A stretch of DNA of 64,000 bases from Methylobacterium sp. B4 (GCF_003201865.1 NZ_QJJJ01000014.1:41982-105981), one strand, 5' to 3'. Positions 50,992-59,696 are shown, numbered from the stretch's first letter. The notes: generated by a model not told the origin, from the sequence alone. Program-made: numbers and translations.

Positions 50992-52710
50992 TCATTCCGC
51001 CGCCACGGCCCGCGGCTCCGGGAAGAGATCGGGGAAGTACTTGATCACGGTGCTGACGGGGTTCGAGGCCGCTTGGCCGAGCCCGCAGATCGAGGCGTCG
51101 CGCATGCATTGCGCCAGCTCGCCGAGGAGATCGGTGTCCCAGACGCCGTTCTCCATCAGCATGCGGGCTTTCTGCGTGCCCGAGCGGCAGGGCGTGCACT
51201 GCCCGCAGGACTCGTCCTCGAAGAACTTCATCAGGTTCAACGCCGCACCGCGCACGTCGTCCCGGTCGGAGAGGACCACGACCGCCGCCGAGCCGATGAA
51301 GCAGCCGTATTTTTCCAGCGTGCCGAAATCGAGCGGAATGTCGTTCATCGAGGCCGGCAGGATGCCCCCCGACGCCCCGCCCGGCAGGTAGGCCGCGAAG
51401 CTGTGGCCTTCAGAGATGCCGCCGCAATACTCGTCGATGAGTTCCTGGATGGTGAGGCCGGCAGGCGCGAGCTTGACGCCCGGCTCCTTGACCCGGCCTG
51501 AGACCGAGTAGGAGCGCAGGCCCACCCGGCCATTGCGGCCGTGGCTCTTCCACCATTCGGCGCCGCGCTCGATCAGGTCGCGCACCCAGAACAGCGTTTC
51601 GACGTTGTTGATCAGCGTCGGGCGGTTGAACAGGCCGACCTGGAACGGGAAGGGCGGCTTGTGCCGCGGCAGGCCGCGCTTGCCCTCCAGCGACTCGATC
51701 AGCGAGGATTCCTCGCCGCAGATATAGGCGCCCGCGCCCCGGCGCAGGTGGATGCGGGTGCCGCCCTCGGGGAGCCTCGCGATCTCGCGGGCCAGGATCT
51801 CGCGGGAGATCGGGTACTCGTCGCGCAGGTAGATGTAGACATCGGCCGCCTCGACGACGTGGGCGCCGATCAGCATGCCTTCCAGAAAGCGATGCGGGTC
51901 GGTGTTGAGGTAGAGCTGGTCCTTGAAGGTGCCGGGCTCGCCCTCGTCGCCGTTGACCGCCATCAGACGGGGGCCCGGCTCACCGCGCACGGAGCGCCAC
52001 TTGCGGCCCGTGGGGAAGCCTGCGCCACCGAGACCGCGCAGGCCGCCGTCGTCGAGCACCTTCAGCACGTCGTCCACGGCGAGCGCGCCGCTGCGCAGAC
52101 GGTCCAGCAACGCGTAGCCGCCGCCCGCCCGGTAGGCGTCGTAATCGACATAGTCGGGGATGTGGGCGTGAGTGTCCTCGCTCTCGACCGCAGCGCGGAC
52201 GGCAGCCGCATCGGCCCGGTGCAGGAAGTTGTGCCCGACCTCGACCGCAGGCGCGTGATCGCACAGGCCGACACAGGGCGCGCGCACGACGCGGACCGCG
52301 TCGGAAGCCAGTTCGCGCTGCAGCGTCTCCAGCAGCTCGTCGGCGCCGAACATCGCGCAGGTGATGCTGTCGCAGACCCGGACCGTCAGGCGCGGGATGT
52401 CCGCATCGCCCTCCTTCACCACGTCGAAATGCGCGTAGAAGGTTGCGGTCTCGAACACCTCGGCAAAGGCGAGCCCCATCTCGTCGGCGAGCGCGGCCAG
52501 GTGGTCGGCGCCGATCTGGCCGTAGGTGTCCTGGATCAGGTGCAGATGCTCGATCAGCAGGTCGCGCTGGCGCGAGCGAGCGCCGAGCAGTTCCTCGATC
52601 TCGACCTTCGCCTGCGGATCGACCTGGCGCCCCTTGGGCACGGCGCGGCTGACGTTGCGCCCCCGACCCGGGTGGGCGAAGCGCCGGACCGTCCCCGTTT
52701 CCTCACTCAT
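50992..52710 (-). CDS. fdhB: NAD-dependent formate dehydrogenase beta subunit
   Basis: The beta subunit takes electrons from the alpha subunit to NAD+. The 572-residue chain is a fusion of NuoE-like and NuoF-like parts. NuoE-type cluster cysteines are seen in VRVCDSITCAMFG and VRAPCVGLCDHAPAVEVG. The NuoF part has the NADH loop GLGGAGFPTGRKW, the FMN site GAGAYICGEESSLIESLEGK, and the [4Fe-4S] motif SCGQCTPCRSGTQK with a distal Cys. This matches Fdh1B of M. extorquens. It is upstream of fdhA in the same transcript. Confidence 0.96.
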   Translation of the reverse strand: MSEETGTVRRFAHPGRGRNVSRAVPKGRQVDPQAKVEIEELLGARSRQRDLLIEHLHLIQDTYGQIGADHLAALADEMGLAFAEVFETATFYAHFDVVKEGDADIPRLTVRVCDSITCAMFGADELLETLQRELASDAVRVVRAPCVGLCDHAPAVEVGHNFLHRADAAAVRAAVESEDTHAHIPDYVDYDAYRAGGGYALLDRLRSGALAVDDVLKVLDDGGLRGLGGAGFPTGRKWRSVRGEPGPRLMAVNGDEGEPGTFKDQLYLNTDPHRFLEGMLIGAHVVEAADVYIYLRDEYPISREILAREIARLPEGGTRIHLRRGAGAYICGEESSLIESLEGKRGLPRHKPPFPFQVGLFNRPTLINNVETLFWVRDLIERGAEWWKSHGRNGRVGLRSYSVSGRVKEPGVKLAPAGLTIQELIDEYCGGISEGHSFAAYLPGGASGGILPASMNDIPLDFGTLEKYGCFIGSAAVVVLSDRDDVRGAALNLMKFFEDESCGQCTPCRSGTQKARMLMENGVWDTDLLGELAQCMRDASICGLGQAASNPVSTVIKYFPDLFPEPRAVAAE

Positions 52711-52770
52711 GACGCAACCTGTCTTCCAAAAGGGGGCAGATGGGCGAAGGGATTGGCGCAGCGCGAACAG

Positions 52771-53082
52771 CTACTGGCCGCCGAAGGCACGCAGGGGCTG
52801 CCCGGCCTCGGAGCGATGGCGCATCGTCACCGCCCCCGACGCATCGTCCAGCGACGCGACCCGAGGGCCGACGACGGCCCGCAGCTCCGCCTCGAAGGCA
52901 TCGAGCGCCGCGTTCAGCCGCTCCAGGCATTCAGGCGGCGAGGACCGGTCGGCCTCGGACTCCAACGCCCGCGAAAGGACGCCGCGGACCCGATCGATCA
53001 GGTCCTCCGTCAGCGGTGGCTTGGCCTCCGCGGCGTAGGCATCGGCGACGGCGGCCGCCCAACGAGTCACGTCCATGTCCAT
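52771..53082 (-). CDS. Hypothetical protein upstream of fdhB
   Basis: The 103-residue product is acidic and mostly helical (TRWAAAVADAYAAEAKPPLT, ECLERLNAALDAFEAELRAV). It has no signal peptide or known motif, and it does not resemble the FdsD delta subunit or FdhD. It ends 60 bases before fdhB on the same strand, so it may be the first gene of the formate dehydrogenase transcript. Codon usage fits the neighbours. Starts at 53082 or 53076 are both possible. Confidence 0.6.
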   Translation of the reverse strand: MDMDVTRWAAAVADAYAAEAKPPLTEDLIDRVRGVLSRALESEADRSSPPECLERLNAALDAFEAELRAVVGPRVASLDDASGAVTMRHRSEAGQPLRAFGGQ

Positions 53083-53500
53083 GCCCACGCGATCGCTCTT
53101 TGAATGAAACCGTACGCGCCGCACACTCTCTAATTGTTGTCGTGCAGCGCCTCGGATCAGGCGATATATTGCAGCTTTTAGCCCTCTTTATGATGATATC
53201 AATCTGCACACAGGACATACCCCGCCAGCGCGGCGCGACGCCCTGCGCAGATACGGTCAACAATCCGCGCGTCGTGCGGCTCCTCGCTAATGCTGGCTTG
53301 CCCGGCATCGAGCGGGACTCGGTCGGGTGGTGCACGGCCGCGGTCGGCGCCGCGCCGACCGCCGTGCTTGGGACGACTGGCCGCTCTACCTGACCACAAA
53401 CGGGCATGGTTCGCCTGCGTCGCGGCCAGCAGCCTCGCACTCGCGCTTCTGTCGGCCGGGCCGGTCCTCGTCGCCGAGGCTGTCCCCACCCGGCATCACG
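53083..53500. other. Intergenic region upstream of the fdh genes
   Basis: These 418 bases show no convincing gene. The part 53110-53220 is AT-richer than the chromosome average and is the likely fdh promoter region on the minus strand. From about 53225 onward the sequence looks like degraded coding DNA. Confidence 0.45.
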
Positions 53501-53930
53501 ATGGTGCCGCTGCCCTACGGCGATTGGACTGTCGGGCTAGCACGGCTTACCACCGAGATCCTGACGCCCGTCATCATCGCCGCGCTCGACCTCGCGGCCC
53601 GCAAGCCGCCTCGTACGCCAGCATGCGGTTCATGACGCCGCGGATACACCGCCTGATGCAACGCGCGGCCGAGTGTGCCCTGAATGTCGTCGCGGGCGCG
53701 GTCGCTGGCTGGGCGCTACCGGTGGATGTGAGCAACACCGTCTTGAAGGTCGCCCTCCATCGCGCGATCGGCTTCTCCCCGCGCTGGCTCATCGACGCGG
53801 CCGGCGGCGAGCGGGGTATCACCGATCGGCTGTTCCGCGCCTTTCGCCTCGACGCGAGCGTGACGGAGGCCAGCATCCTGACGCGGCTTTGCGGGATCTC
53901 GGCTTTGCTTCGCCAGGCCACCCCAGCTCC
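53501..53930 (+). pseudogene. Frameshifted phage-like membrane protein gene
   Basis: One frame reads from ATG 53501 (MVPLPYGDWTVGLARLTTEI, then LTPVIIAALDLAARKPP) and breaks at about 53600. The next frame continues with YASMRFMTPRIHRLMQRAAE, CALNVVAGAVAGWALPVDVS, and NTVLKVALHRAIGFSPRWLI. Joined, they resemble a small protein with an N-terminal membrane segment and an amphipathic helical body, as seen in some phage lysis or tail-region genes. The single-base shift marks a decayed gene. The family assignment is tentative; the frame break is directly visible. Confidence 0.5.
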
Positions 53931-54135
53931 GACCATCAGGACCGCCGCGCGGACGCAGACACCGAGCGCGATCCGGCTGCGCCGCGGCATACTAAATCGG
54001 CTTGGCAGCGGGGTGCGCTTTCGTCGCGTTAGCCACCTTTCCAAATCATTAAAACTGTATCTCAATCCGAGCTGTTCTCTGCTTATTATCTGAGAGGTAA
54101 ACCCATTACTTCAGCAATTATTTCAATATTTCGTG

Positions 54136-55386
54136 ATGAACATCTGTTTGGTGGCGCTGGGTACTTACGGGGATGTTTTGCCCTTTGTGGCAATAGGGCA
54201 CCAGCTGTCGCAGCGGGGGCACGATGTGTCGCTGTATGCACCCGAACCATTCCGGCAATCGGCCGTACGCGCCGGCCTCGACTTCGATGCGATGTGCACG
54301 GAGGCCGAGTATGACGAAGCATTGAGCGCTCCCGACCTCTGGCATCCCCGGCGCGGCCTCGTCCCTTTATTCGAGATGATGGTCTCGCTGGCAGGAAGAA
54401 CCATGCGGTGGCTGGAGAAGAGAGCTCGCGGACGTCCTGACCTCATCATCGCCTCACCGAATGCGTTCGGCGTACGATTGGCCCAGGACAACGGCGGACT
54501 GCCAGTCATCACCGTCCACGTCACTCCGTTCTTGATTGAAAGCCGCTACGCAGCCCCCAGGCTCCCGGGATTGCCGTTGCAGGCCCTCATGCCATCGCGC
54601 CTGCGGCATTGGTTCGGGCGCGGCGCCGACCGCGTCCTCATCGATCCCGTCAGCCTTCCGCCGCTCAACGCCCTGCGCACCGCCCTGGGTCTGCCGCCGG
54701 TCAAGCGCCTCCGATACTGGTGGAACAGCCCCTTGCGGGCGCTCCTGATGAGCCCACCCTGGTACGTGCCGCCTCAAATGGATTGGCCGACACAGGTGAT
54801 GCAGGTGGGCTTCCCCATGGCCGATCGCCTTGGCGATGCTGGCGACCTTGCACCTTCGCTCGAAGCGTTTCTCGACGCCGGGTCACCGCCGCTGATCTTC
54901 ACCTACGGATCGGGGATGCGCCAAGGCGCACGCTTCTTCGAGGTTGCCGTGGAGATCTGCCGGCGAATGGGCCGAAGGGGTATCTTGCTCGCTCGCGAAG
55001 CCGACCAGGTGCCGGCCTCGCTTCCTGCAGACGTGCTGCACGTCCGCTACGCACCGCTCAGCCTGCTCCTGCCGCGCAGCGCGGCCCTGATCCACCATGG
55101 CGGCATCGGAACCGTCGCGCAGGCATTGGCCGCGGGGGTGCCTCAGATGGTGGTGCCTGTCGCCTTCAATCACTTCGACGACGCGCAGCGCCTATCTCGC
55201 CTGAGGCTCGGCGCCGTGCTTCGACCCCAAGCCTTCCGCCCAAGGCGCGCCTGCCGTGAAATCGAGAAGATGCTCGCCTCTCCAGCTATGATCGAAGCGC
55301 GCACGGCCGCTCATACTCGCATGGAAGCGGACGATGGTGTTGCGTCAGCCTGCGACGAAATCGAGCGCGTCGGCGCATTGCTGTGA
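54136..55386 (+). CDS. GT1-type glycosyltransferase (UGT-like)
   Basis: The 416-residue protein is a GT-B enzyme of the MGT/UGT group that glycosylates lipids, sterols, carotenoids or macrolides. The N-terminus is MNICLVALGTYGDVLPFVAI, the typical GxxGDV start. The C-terminal donor-binding block includes LIHHGGIGTVAQALAAGVPQ, followed by MVVPVAFNHFDDAQRLSRLR. The usual HCGxGT...P..DQ pattern is slightly modified (FNHFDD). Upstream sequence is AT-rich, and the gene is isolated in a decayed region next to a genomic island, which suggests transfer. GTG at 54133 directly before the ATG is another possible start. Confidence 0.87.
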   Translation: MNICLVALGTYGDVLPFVAIGHQLSQRGHDVSLYAPEPFRQSAVRAGLDFDAMCTEAEYDEALSAPDLWHPRRGLVPLFEMMVSLAGRTMRWLEKRARGRPDLIIASPNAFGVRLAQDNGGLPVITVHVTPFLIESRYAAPRLPGLPLQALMPSRLRHWFGRGADRVLIDPVSLPPLNALRTALGLPPVKRLRYWWNSPLRALLMSPPWYVPPQMDWPTQVMQVGFPMADRLGDAGDLAPSLEAFLDAGSPPLIFTYGSGMRQGARFFEVAVEICRRMGRRGILLAREADQVPASLPADVLHVRYAPLSLLLPRSAALIHHGGIGTVAQALAAGVPQMVVPVAFNHFDDAQRLSRLRLGAVLRPQAFRPRRACREIEKMLASPAMIEARTAAHTRMEADDGVASACDEIERVGALL

Positions 55387-55814
55387 CGGTTCGCAGAGGC
55401 TGCAGAAACAGAGCTTTATTCCCGGAACTTCGGCACACCGCTCCACGCACAGTGCCCGCACCACCTCCTCCGGCGCCTCGCGCGCAAAGGTCGTCAGCGG
55501 CCCGATGGTGATCTCGGACCGCCCCTACGGGCGCTCGGCGGGCGCTGTCACACCGGGCTGATGCACGTACTCGACCCGATGTCGCGCCGGGGTCAACACG
55601 GCGATCTACTGCTGTCGGATCATCGTGCTTCGCAGCCACGGACGGTGCTCGGCGAGCCTGCGCGGCTCGTCGCGAAGGCATCTTCCATTTTGCTTAGTTG
55701 ACGACAAAATCCTGCCGTGCTCCCATCCGCTGCGTATCGAATTAATCCCGTACTGCAAAGCAGGCGGCTGGTGCTGATGCGGCCAGACTTCGATGTGCGC
55801 AGGGAGGATTATCG
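55387..55814. other. Degraded intergenic region
   Basis: No intact gene is seen in these 428 bases. On the minus strand, 55345-55520 reads EITIGPLTTFAREAPEEVVR followed by ALCVERCAEVPGIKLCFCSL, which looks like a start-less coding remnant overlapping the glycosyltransferase 3' end. The rest shows no pattern I recognise. Confidence 0.4.
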
Positions 55815-56096
55815 ATGTCGGTTTTCCAGATCCGTCAGGGCGGAACGGGCGCAATACTCTGGACGGGCGAGGCTACGAACGAGACCCAGGCCATGGATGC
55901 CATGGCCCACGATGCCGGCTATCACGACCACTCCGATCTGCCGGACAACATGCGCCGAGGGCTGCGGGTCGAAGCGCTGTCGTTCAGCACCGATCAAGGA
56001 CGGGCATCTGCTGGCCGGACGCTCGGCGGCCGATCCGGCCAGTTCGTGATGGGAACCGCGATCAACGATCGCAACCTTAGCCGAGCAACGGGCTAG
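55815..56096 (+). CDS. Small hypothetical protein
   Basis: The 93-residue product (MSVFQIRQGGTGAILWTGEA...) has a strong ribosome-binding site (gggagg) 9 bases upstream of the ATG. The first 55 residues have normal amino-acid balance and a plausible beta-strand then helix pattern. No known domain is recognised. It overlaps the 3' end of the opposite-strand small ORF. It lies in the decayed region before the genomic island. Confidence 0.55.
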   Translation: MSVFQIRQGGTGAILWTGEATNETQAMDAMAHDAGYHDHSDLPDNMRRGLRVEALSFSTDQGRASAGRTLGGRSGQFVMGTAINDRNLSRATG

Positions 56097-56343
56097 CACC
56101 AGAAGGCATGATGCATGACGGCTCGGCCTGCTGGGTGGCCGCCACCGGCATCTGTCGCCTGAACCCGCGGGAGGCGGTCCGCTCGGCCGCCGCCAGCTTC
56201 TGCCGGCATTCGATCGCGTCCACGAGGGCATCTGAAACGGCCTGCCGAAGGGCGACCAGAGCGTTGCCTCGTGAACTCTCAAGATACTGCTCGACGAGTG
56301 TTTCCACCTCGTCCGCCCGCGCTGCAGCCACCGCGCACGCCAT
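56077..56343 (-). CDS. Small hypothetical helical protein
   Basis: The 88-residue product begins MACAVAAARADEVETLVEQY and is strongly helical (SDALVDAIECRQKLAAAERT), with a less regular tail. A TTG two codons upstream is an alternative start, and the frame stays sensible a little farther upstream. No domain is recognised. Confidence 0.45.
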   Translation of the reverse strand: MACAVAAARADEVETLVEQYLESSRGNALVALRQAVSDALVDAIECRQKLAAAERTASRGFRRQMPVAATQQAEPSCIMPSGASPLLG

Positions 56344-56402
56344 GCCCAAACTCTCGCTCAGGGAAAGCGCGGCATCTGACGCAGCAGTGTGGCTCTGATG
56401 AG

Positions 56403-56434
56403 GCCTCGCCCGGCTCAGCCGCGCGAGGCTTTTT
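56403..56434 (+). terminator. Terminator-like hairpin
   Basis: A 7-bp stem (gcctcgc / gcgaggc) with a GC-rich loop is followed by ttttt on the plus strand. It lies between two minus-strand small ORFs. Confidence 0.45.
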
Positions 56435-56438
56435 CATT

Positions 56439-56600
56439 TCAAGCTCCGACCGCCGCGAGCATCCACTTCCGCACCTTGTCCATGCGGTCGTCATCGCTGG
56501 CGCCGGCGGCCGATGCCTCTTGCCGGACGATCTCGTAAATCTCCCGCACGATCGCGCCATCCAGGTCGAAGCCTCGGGCGAACCGGAACAGGCCGCGCAT
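56439..56600 (-). CDS. Small hypothetical protein
   Basis: The 53-residue product reads MRGLFRFARGFDLDGAIVRE then IYEIVRQEASAAGASDDDRM and ends MLAAVGA. It is charged and helical with normal codon use. The frame is open upstream without another ATG, so it may be the 3' part of a longer lost gene. No family is recognised. Confidence 0.4.
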   Translation of the reverse strand: MRGLFRFARGFDLDGAIVREIYEIVRQEASAAGASDDDRMDKVRKWMLAAVGA

Positions 56601-56815
56601 ATCGGCGCGCCATGAGCCGGTCGTTCTGATCCTCGACGCGCTAGAGGCCGGGATGCTCGTCAGAGGCGATCACTCGCCCTGCTACGTCGTCATCGACCAC
56701 GACTCTGCAGGCGCCGTTTCCGCCCTCCTGCTCAAGGCTGTAAGTCTGCGCCGCGCCCCCTTAGGCCGCCTGCAGCAACTCGGCGAAATCGTCCGGCACC
56801 TCGCCGTACTGGCAG

Positions 56816-57085
56816 AGGATCGTTGCGCTCGCTCGGGACATCCGCGCCCTCGTGCAGGCCTGGACCGGCATCCTGACCTGCGTCGGCATCAGCCAGGCCA
56901 AGACGCTCGCCAAGTTCGTCAACCACATCGCCAAAACCGTGCCCGAACTCGACGGAGCGTGCGATCTGAGCGAGCCCGCCGCATCGACCCGCGTCCGGTG
57001 CGTGAGGCGCTGACGGTGGTGGACGAGCGCATGATCCACGAGCTGCGCGGCGTCTCATGCCGGGTGCTGAACTCGTGCCGGCGCG
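56816..57085 (+). pseudogene. umuC: Remnant of umuC (DNA polymerase V / Y-family polymerase)
   Basis: One frame gives ARDIRALVQAWTGILTCVGI followed by SQAKTLAKFVNHIAKTVPEL and DGACDLSEP, closely matching the UmuC block CVGIGPTKTLAKLANHIAKK. After a frame change near 56990 the next part reads PVREALTVVDERMIHELRGV then SC, matching the later UmuC block VREALTVVGERIVHELRGISC. The segment between these motifs in real UmuC (over 40 residues) is deleted. There is no start and at least one frame break, so this is a pseudogene. umuDC cassettes are common on mobile elements. Confidence 0.7.
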
Positions 57086-57281
57086 GCGCAAGGGCGGCCG
57101 GGTGAATACCTCGACCGCGGCGTTCACCTCGTCGTCGGTGACGGCCTTGGCCTTGAAAAGTTCGCCGACGGTGGGATTGCGATCGGGCACGCCGCACCGC
57201 GAAAAACAGGGTTCTGGGGGAATATTAGGGGGAAACGGCTGAGCGTTTTGACCCGGATGCGACCTAAGTCGTCCTAATCAT
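57086..57281 (-). other. Coding remnant beside the tRNA-Val att site
   Basis: On the minus strand, around 57075-57190, the frame reads PDRNPTVGELFKAKAVTDDE followed by VNAAVEVFTRPP, which looks like part of a lost gene without a stop in register. The remaining bases to the tRNA fragment show nothing recognisable. Confidence 0.35.
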
Positions 57282-57327
57282 TGGTGGGCGGTGACGGGCT
57301 CGAACCGCCGACCCTCTCCGTGTAAAG
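57282..57327 (-). mobile_element. 3' fragment of tRNA-Val(TAC): attachment site at the left end of an integrated element
   Basis: The minus strand reads TTTACAC (anticodon loop with TAC), a GGAGA stem half, the T-arm GGCGG-TTCGAGC-CCGTC, the acceptor half ACCGCCC and ACCA. The 5' half is missing: the bases next to the loop do not pair with GGAGA. A tRNA 3' half 150 bases from an integrase gene is the hallmark of an attL/attR duplication. The gene-proximal orientation puts the element to the right. Confidence 0.8.
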
Positions 57328-57477
57328 CGCAGGGTATAGTTTTGGGAAACCCCTTGATCGCCCATTAATTGCCGGTGGAACAATTATTTAGCGGCACGAC
57401 CCTCTCCCACCGGTTGTCATTGGCAGCCAAAAAGTATCAAGAGCGTGCTTCCCATCCGCTTCCCAGCCGAGGCAAGC

Positions 57478-58683
57478 ATGCGGCTTTCCCGTGCCACCGT
57501 CGCCAACCTCGAAATCCTCCCGGGGAAATCCGAGCGCATCGTTTTCGATGACGCACTTCCCGGTTTTGGCTTGCGCTTGAGGTCCGGCGGAAAGCGCACT
57601 TGGATCGTGCAATACCGGGTCGGGACGAAGCACCGTCGCATCACTGTCGGGAGTGCGTCTGCTGTAGACCCTGAGGATGCTCGGAAGCGCGCACGGGAAA
57701 TTCTCGCCAAGGTTCAGCTTGGCAACGACCCACAGGCCGAAAAGACTGAGGCGCGCACCAGGGCCGCCATAACCATGGCCGTCGTTGCCGGGCAGTATCT
57801 AGTTCAAGCCAAAAAGCGGCTTCGGCCAAGCTCATATGCTGAGGCAGAGCGGTACCTTGTCCGGTACGGAAACCCGATCGCAGGTTTCCCCATGCACGGC
57901 CTCGCGCGCCGCGACGTAGCGGTGTGGTTGAACGACATCGCAGCGGAACACGGGCCGCACGCCGCCAATCGAGGCCGGACGTGCCTATCCGCCATGTTCA
58001 CCTGGGCCATGCGGCAGGGGTACGTGGATGCAAACCCCGTCGTCGCCACCGGAAAAGCTATTGAGGAAACCAGCCGCACGCGTGTCCTCTCGCAACTCGA
58101 AATCTGTGAGGTTTGGAATGCGACACGTGATGACGATTATGGGCGCATTGTCCGCTTGCTCTTATTGACGGGGCAACGTCGCAACGAGGTCGGCGATATG
58201 CGCTGGTCAGAGATTGATCGGGCAGCGAAAACTTGGCGTCTGCCAGCCAACAGAACCAAAAATGGGTTGCCGCATGACGTGCCGCTATCGTCTGCGGCGC
58301 TCGCAGTCATCGAAGCCGTACCTGTCCGGGAAGGGCGAGATTTCTTGTTCGGCGAGAAAGCCGGCGCGTTTCAGGGTTGGTCCAAATCGAAAACCAGTCT
58401 GGATAACCGCATTACGGAAGCACGTGTTTGGTTTTGGGGGGAGCAGGCCGCATCACTCGAACCGTGGAGAATTCACGATATCCGCCGAACGGTGGTGACG
58501 CATATGAATGAACACCTCGGGGTTTTACCACACGTTGTCGAGGCGGTGGTGAACCACATAACTGGCCCTTCAAAGATGGGCGTTGCCGGTACGTATAACC
58601 GTGCGGTTTACGCCGCAGAAAAGCGCCAAGCGTTGGACCGGTGGGCAGAGTATGTTTTCGAGCGAATGAAAACCCGAGGCTGA
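57478..58683 (+). CDS. int: Tyrosine-type site-specific integrase
   Basis: This recombinase would integrate the element at the tRNA-Val 3' end. The 401-residue protein has the P4-integrase layout: a DUF4102-type N-terminal arm-binding domain (VFDDALPGFGLRLRSGGKRT), a core-binding domain (residues 100-195), and a catalytic domain. The catalytic residues are visible: Arg234 (TGQRRNE), Lys261, His333-x-x-Arg336 (HDIRRT), His360 and Tyr373 (GTYNR). The enzyme looks intact. I start at MRLSRATVANLEILPG. It is read away from the att fragment. Confidence 0.95.
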   Translation: MRLSRATVANLEILPGKSERIVFDDALPGFGLRLRSGGKRTWIVQYRVGTKHRRITVGSASAVDPEDARKRAREILAKVQLGNDPQAEKTEARTRAAITMAVVAGQYLVQAKKRLRPSSYAEAERYLVRYGNPIAGFPMHGLARRDVAVWLNDIAAEHGPHAANRGRTCLSAMFTWAMRQGYVDANPVVATGKAIEETSRTRVLSQLEICEVWNATRDDDYGRIVRLLLLTGQRRNEVGDMRWSEIDRAAKTWRLPANRTKNGLPHDVPLSSAALAVIEAVPVREGRDFLFGEKAGAFQGWSKSKTSLDNRITEARVWFWGEQAASLEPWRIHDIRRTVVTHMNEHLGVLPHVVEAVVNHITGPSKMGVAGTYNRAVYAAEKRQALDRWAEYVFERMKTRG

Positions 58684-58852
58684 GAAAACCGAAAACTCGT
58701 AAACCAGAAACCCTGGCAGTTGTATCAAGCTTTATGTCGTTTTATATATCGCTATTAGGCAGATTGACTTCTCTTGTATGCTTGTGTTTGCATGGCGGAA
58801 CGCCGAATGCCCGGTGCGACGGCGCCTATCGCAATGATTGGAAGGGCCTGCC

Positions 58853-59086
58853 ATGGCAGAACACTATTTGTCCGGTCTACCCGCCGACCTCGCATCTCAG
58901 CTAGCACTTAATCGAATAATCGGAACAAGTGAGGCAGCATCGTTCTGCAATTTTTCGGTTGGACACTGGAGAAGACTCTACAAGGAAAACAAAGCACCGC
59001 CACCCGTCCGACTTGGTTCCCGCAAACTTGGCTGGCGACTTGGTACATTGATTGAATACAATGCACAGCGCGTGGGTGAGCCATGA
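58853..59086 (+). CDS. AlpA-like DNA-binding protein
   Basis: The 77-residue protein has an AlpA/MerR-like helix-turn-helix: IIGTSEAASFCNFSVGHWRR, then LYKENKAPPPVRLGSRKLGW and RLGTLIEYN. Such proteins in P4-like elements act as excisionase or activate integrase. It lies directly after the integrase and overlaps the next small ORF (ATGA). Local GC is lower than in the chromosome. Confidence 0.8.
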   Translation: MAEHYLSGLPADLASQLALNRIIGTSEAASFCNFSVGHWRRLYKENKAPPPVRLGSRKLGWRLGTLIEYNAQRVGEP

Positions 59087-59325
59087 GCGAGCATCATCAG
59101 CCCCGACCGACGCCTACCTTCCCCGAGCCAGTCGGGAGCGCATCTCCCATAGCCTCCCCGGCGCACCTGGGCCGCCGCAGGCGCGCCCATGATCCTGTGG
59201 ACGCCGCAATGGGCGTGGGGCACCCCGACATGCCCGCGGAGCACGTTTCCGCGGCCTCGCACGGATCGCCGCCAAAGGCGTGCGGACGGCGAACAGAAAG
59301 GTCATCGGTGGCGTATCGGTCGTAG
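59083..59325 (+). CDS. Small hypothetical ORF, possibly frameshifted
   Basis: This 80-residue frame starts at the ATGA overlap with the AlpA gene, which favours real translation. Its composition is Pro/His/Arg-rich and not like a folded protein. The coding signal appears to move to another frame at about 59230-59504, so the two may be parts of one gene broken by a frameshift. Confidence 0.35.
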   Translation: MSEHHQPRPTPTFPEPVGSASPIASPAHLGRRRRAHDPVDAAMGVGHPDMPAEHVSAASHGSPPKACGRRTERSSVAYRS

Positions 59326-59504
59326 TTACGAAGGCCATCCCTGAGGGCGTGGTCGCCATGATGCTGTCGGACCGGATTGAGGCTGTGCGGACCGCGACGG
59401 GGGCCGTCGTCGCCACCGTGGCGCTGGATGGGACTCCAGCCGGCAGTGCGGCTTCCGCTGTCACCGGCGAAGGCGATGCCACCAAGGCCCTTTCACCCCC
59501 GTGA
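59280..59504 (+). CDS. Small hypothetical ORF
   Basis: The 74-residue frame (VIGGVSVVVTKAIPEGVVAM, LSDRIEAVRTATGAVVATVA) has a balanced composition and reads sensibly 40 codons upstream of its first start codon (RFRGLARIAAKGVRTANRKV). It may therefore be the 3' part of the preceding gene. No family is recognised. Confidence 0.4.
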   Translation: MRTANRKVIGGVSVVVTKAIPEGVVAMMLSDRIEAVRTATGAVVATVALDGTPAGSAASAVTGEGDATKALSPP

Positions 59505-59696
59505 GGCCGTAAGCGACGGCAGAAACAACGGCCGCCGATCCCCGAGGTTTTGCGGTGCTAATCGCCCTCGGTCGATAAAACCCAAACCGGCCTCTAGCCA
59601 AGGCGGTATCACCGCCCACCCATCAGGGTTTTTCCGCGTGACGATCCATTCCGCGCGATGGCTCCCCCTGAGCCCATCGAACGGAAGATCTTGAGC

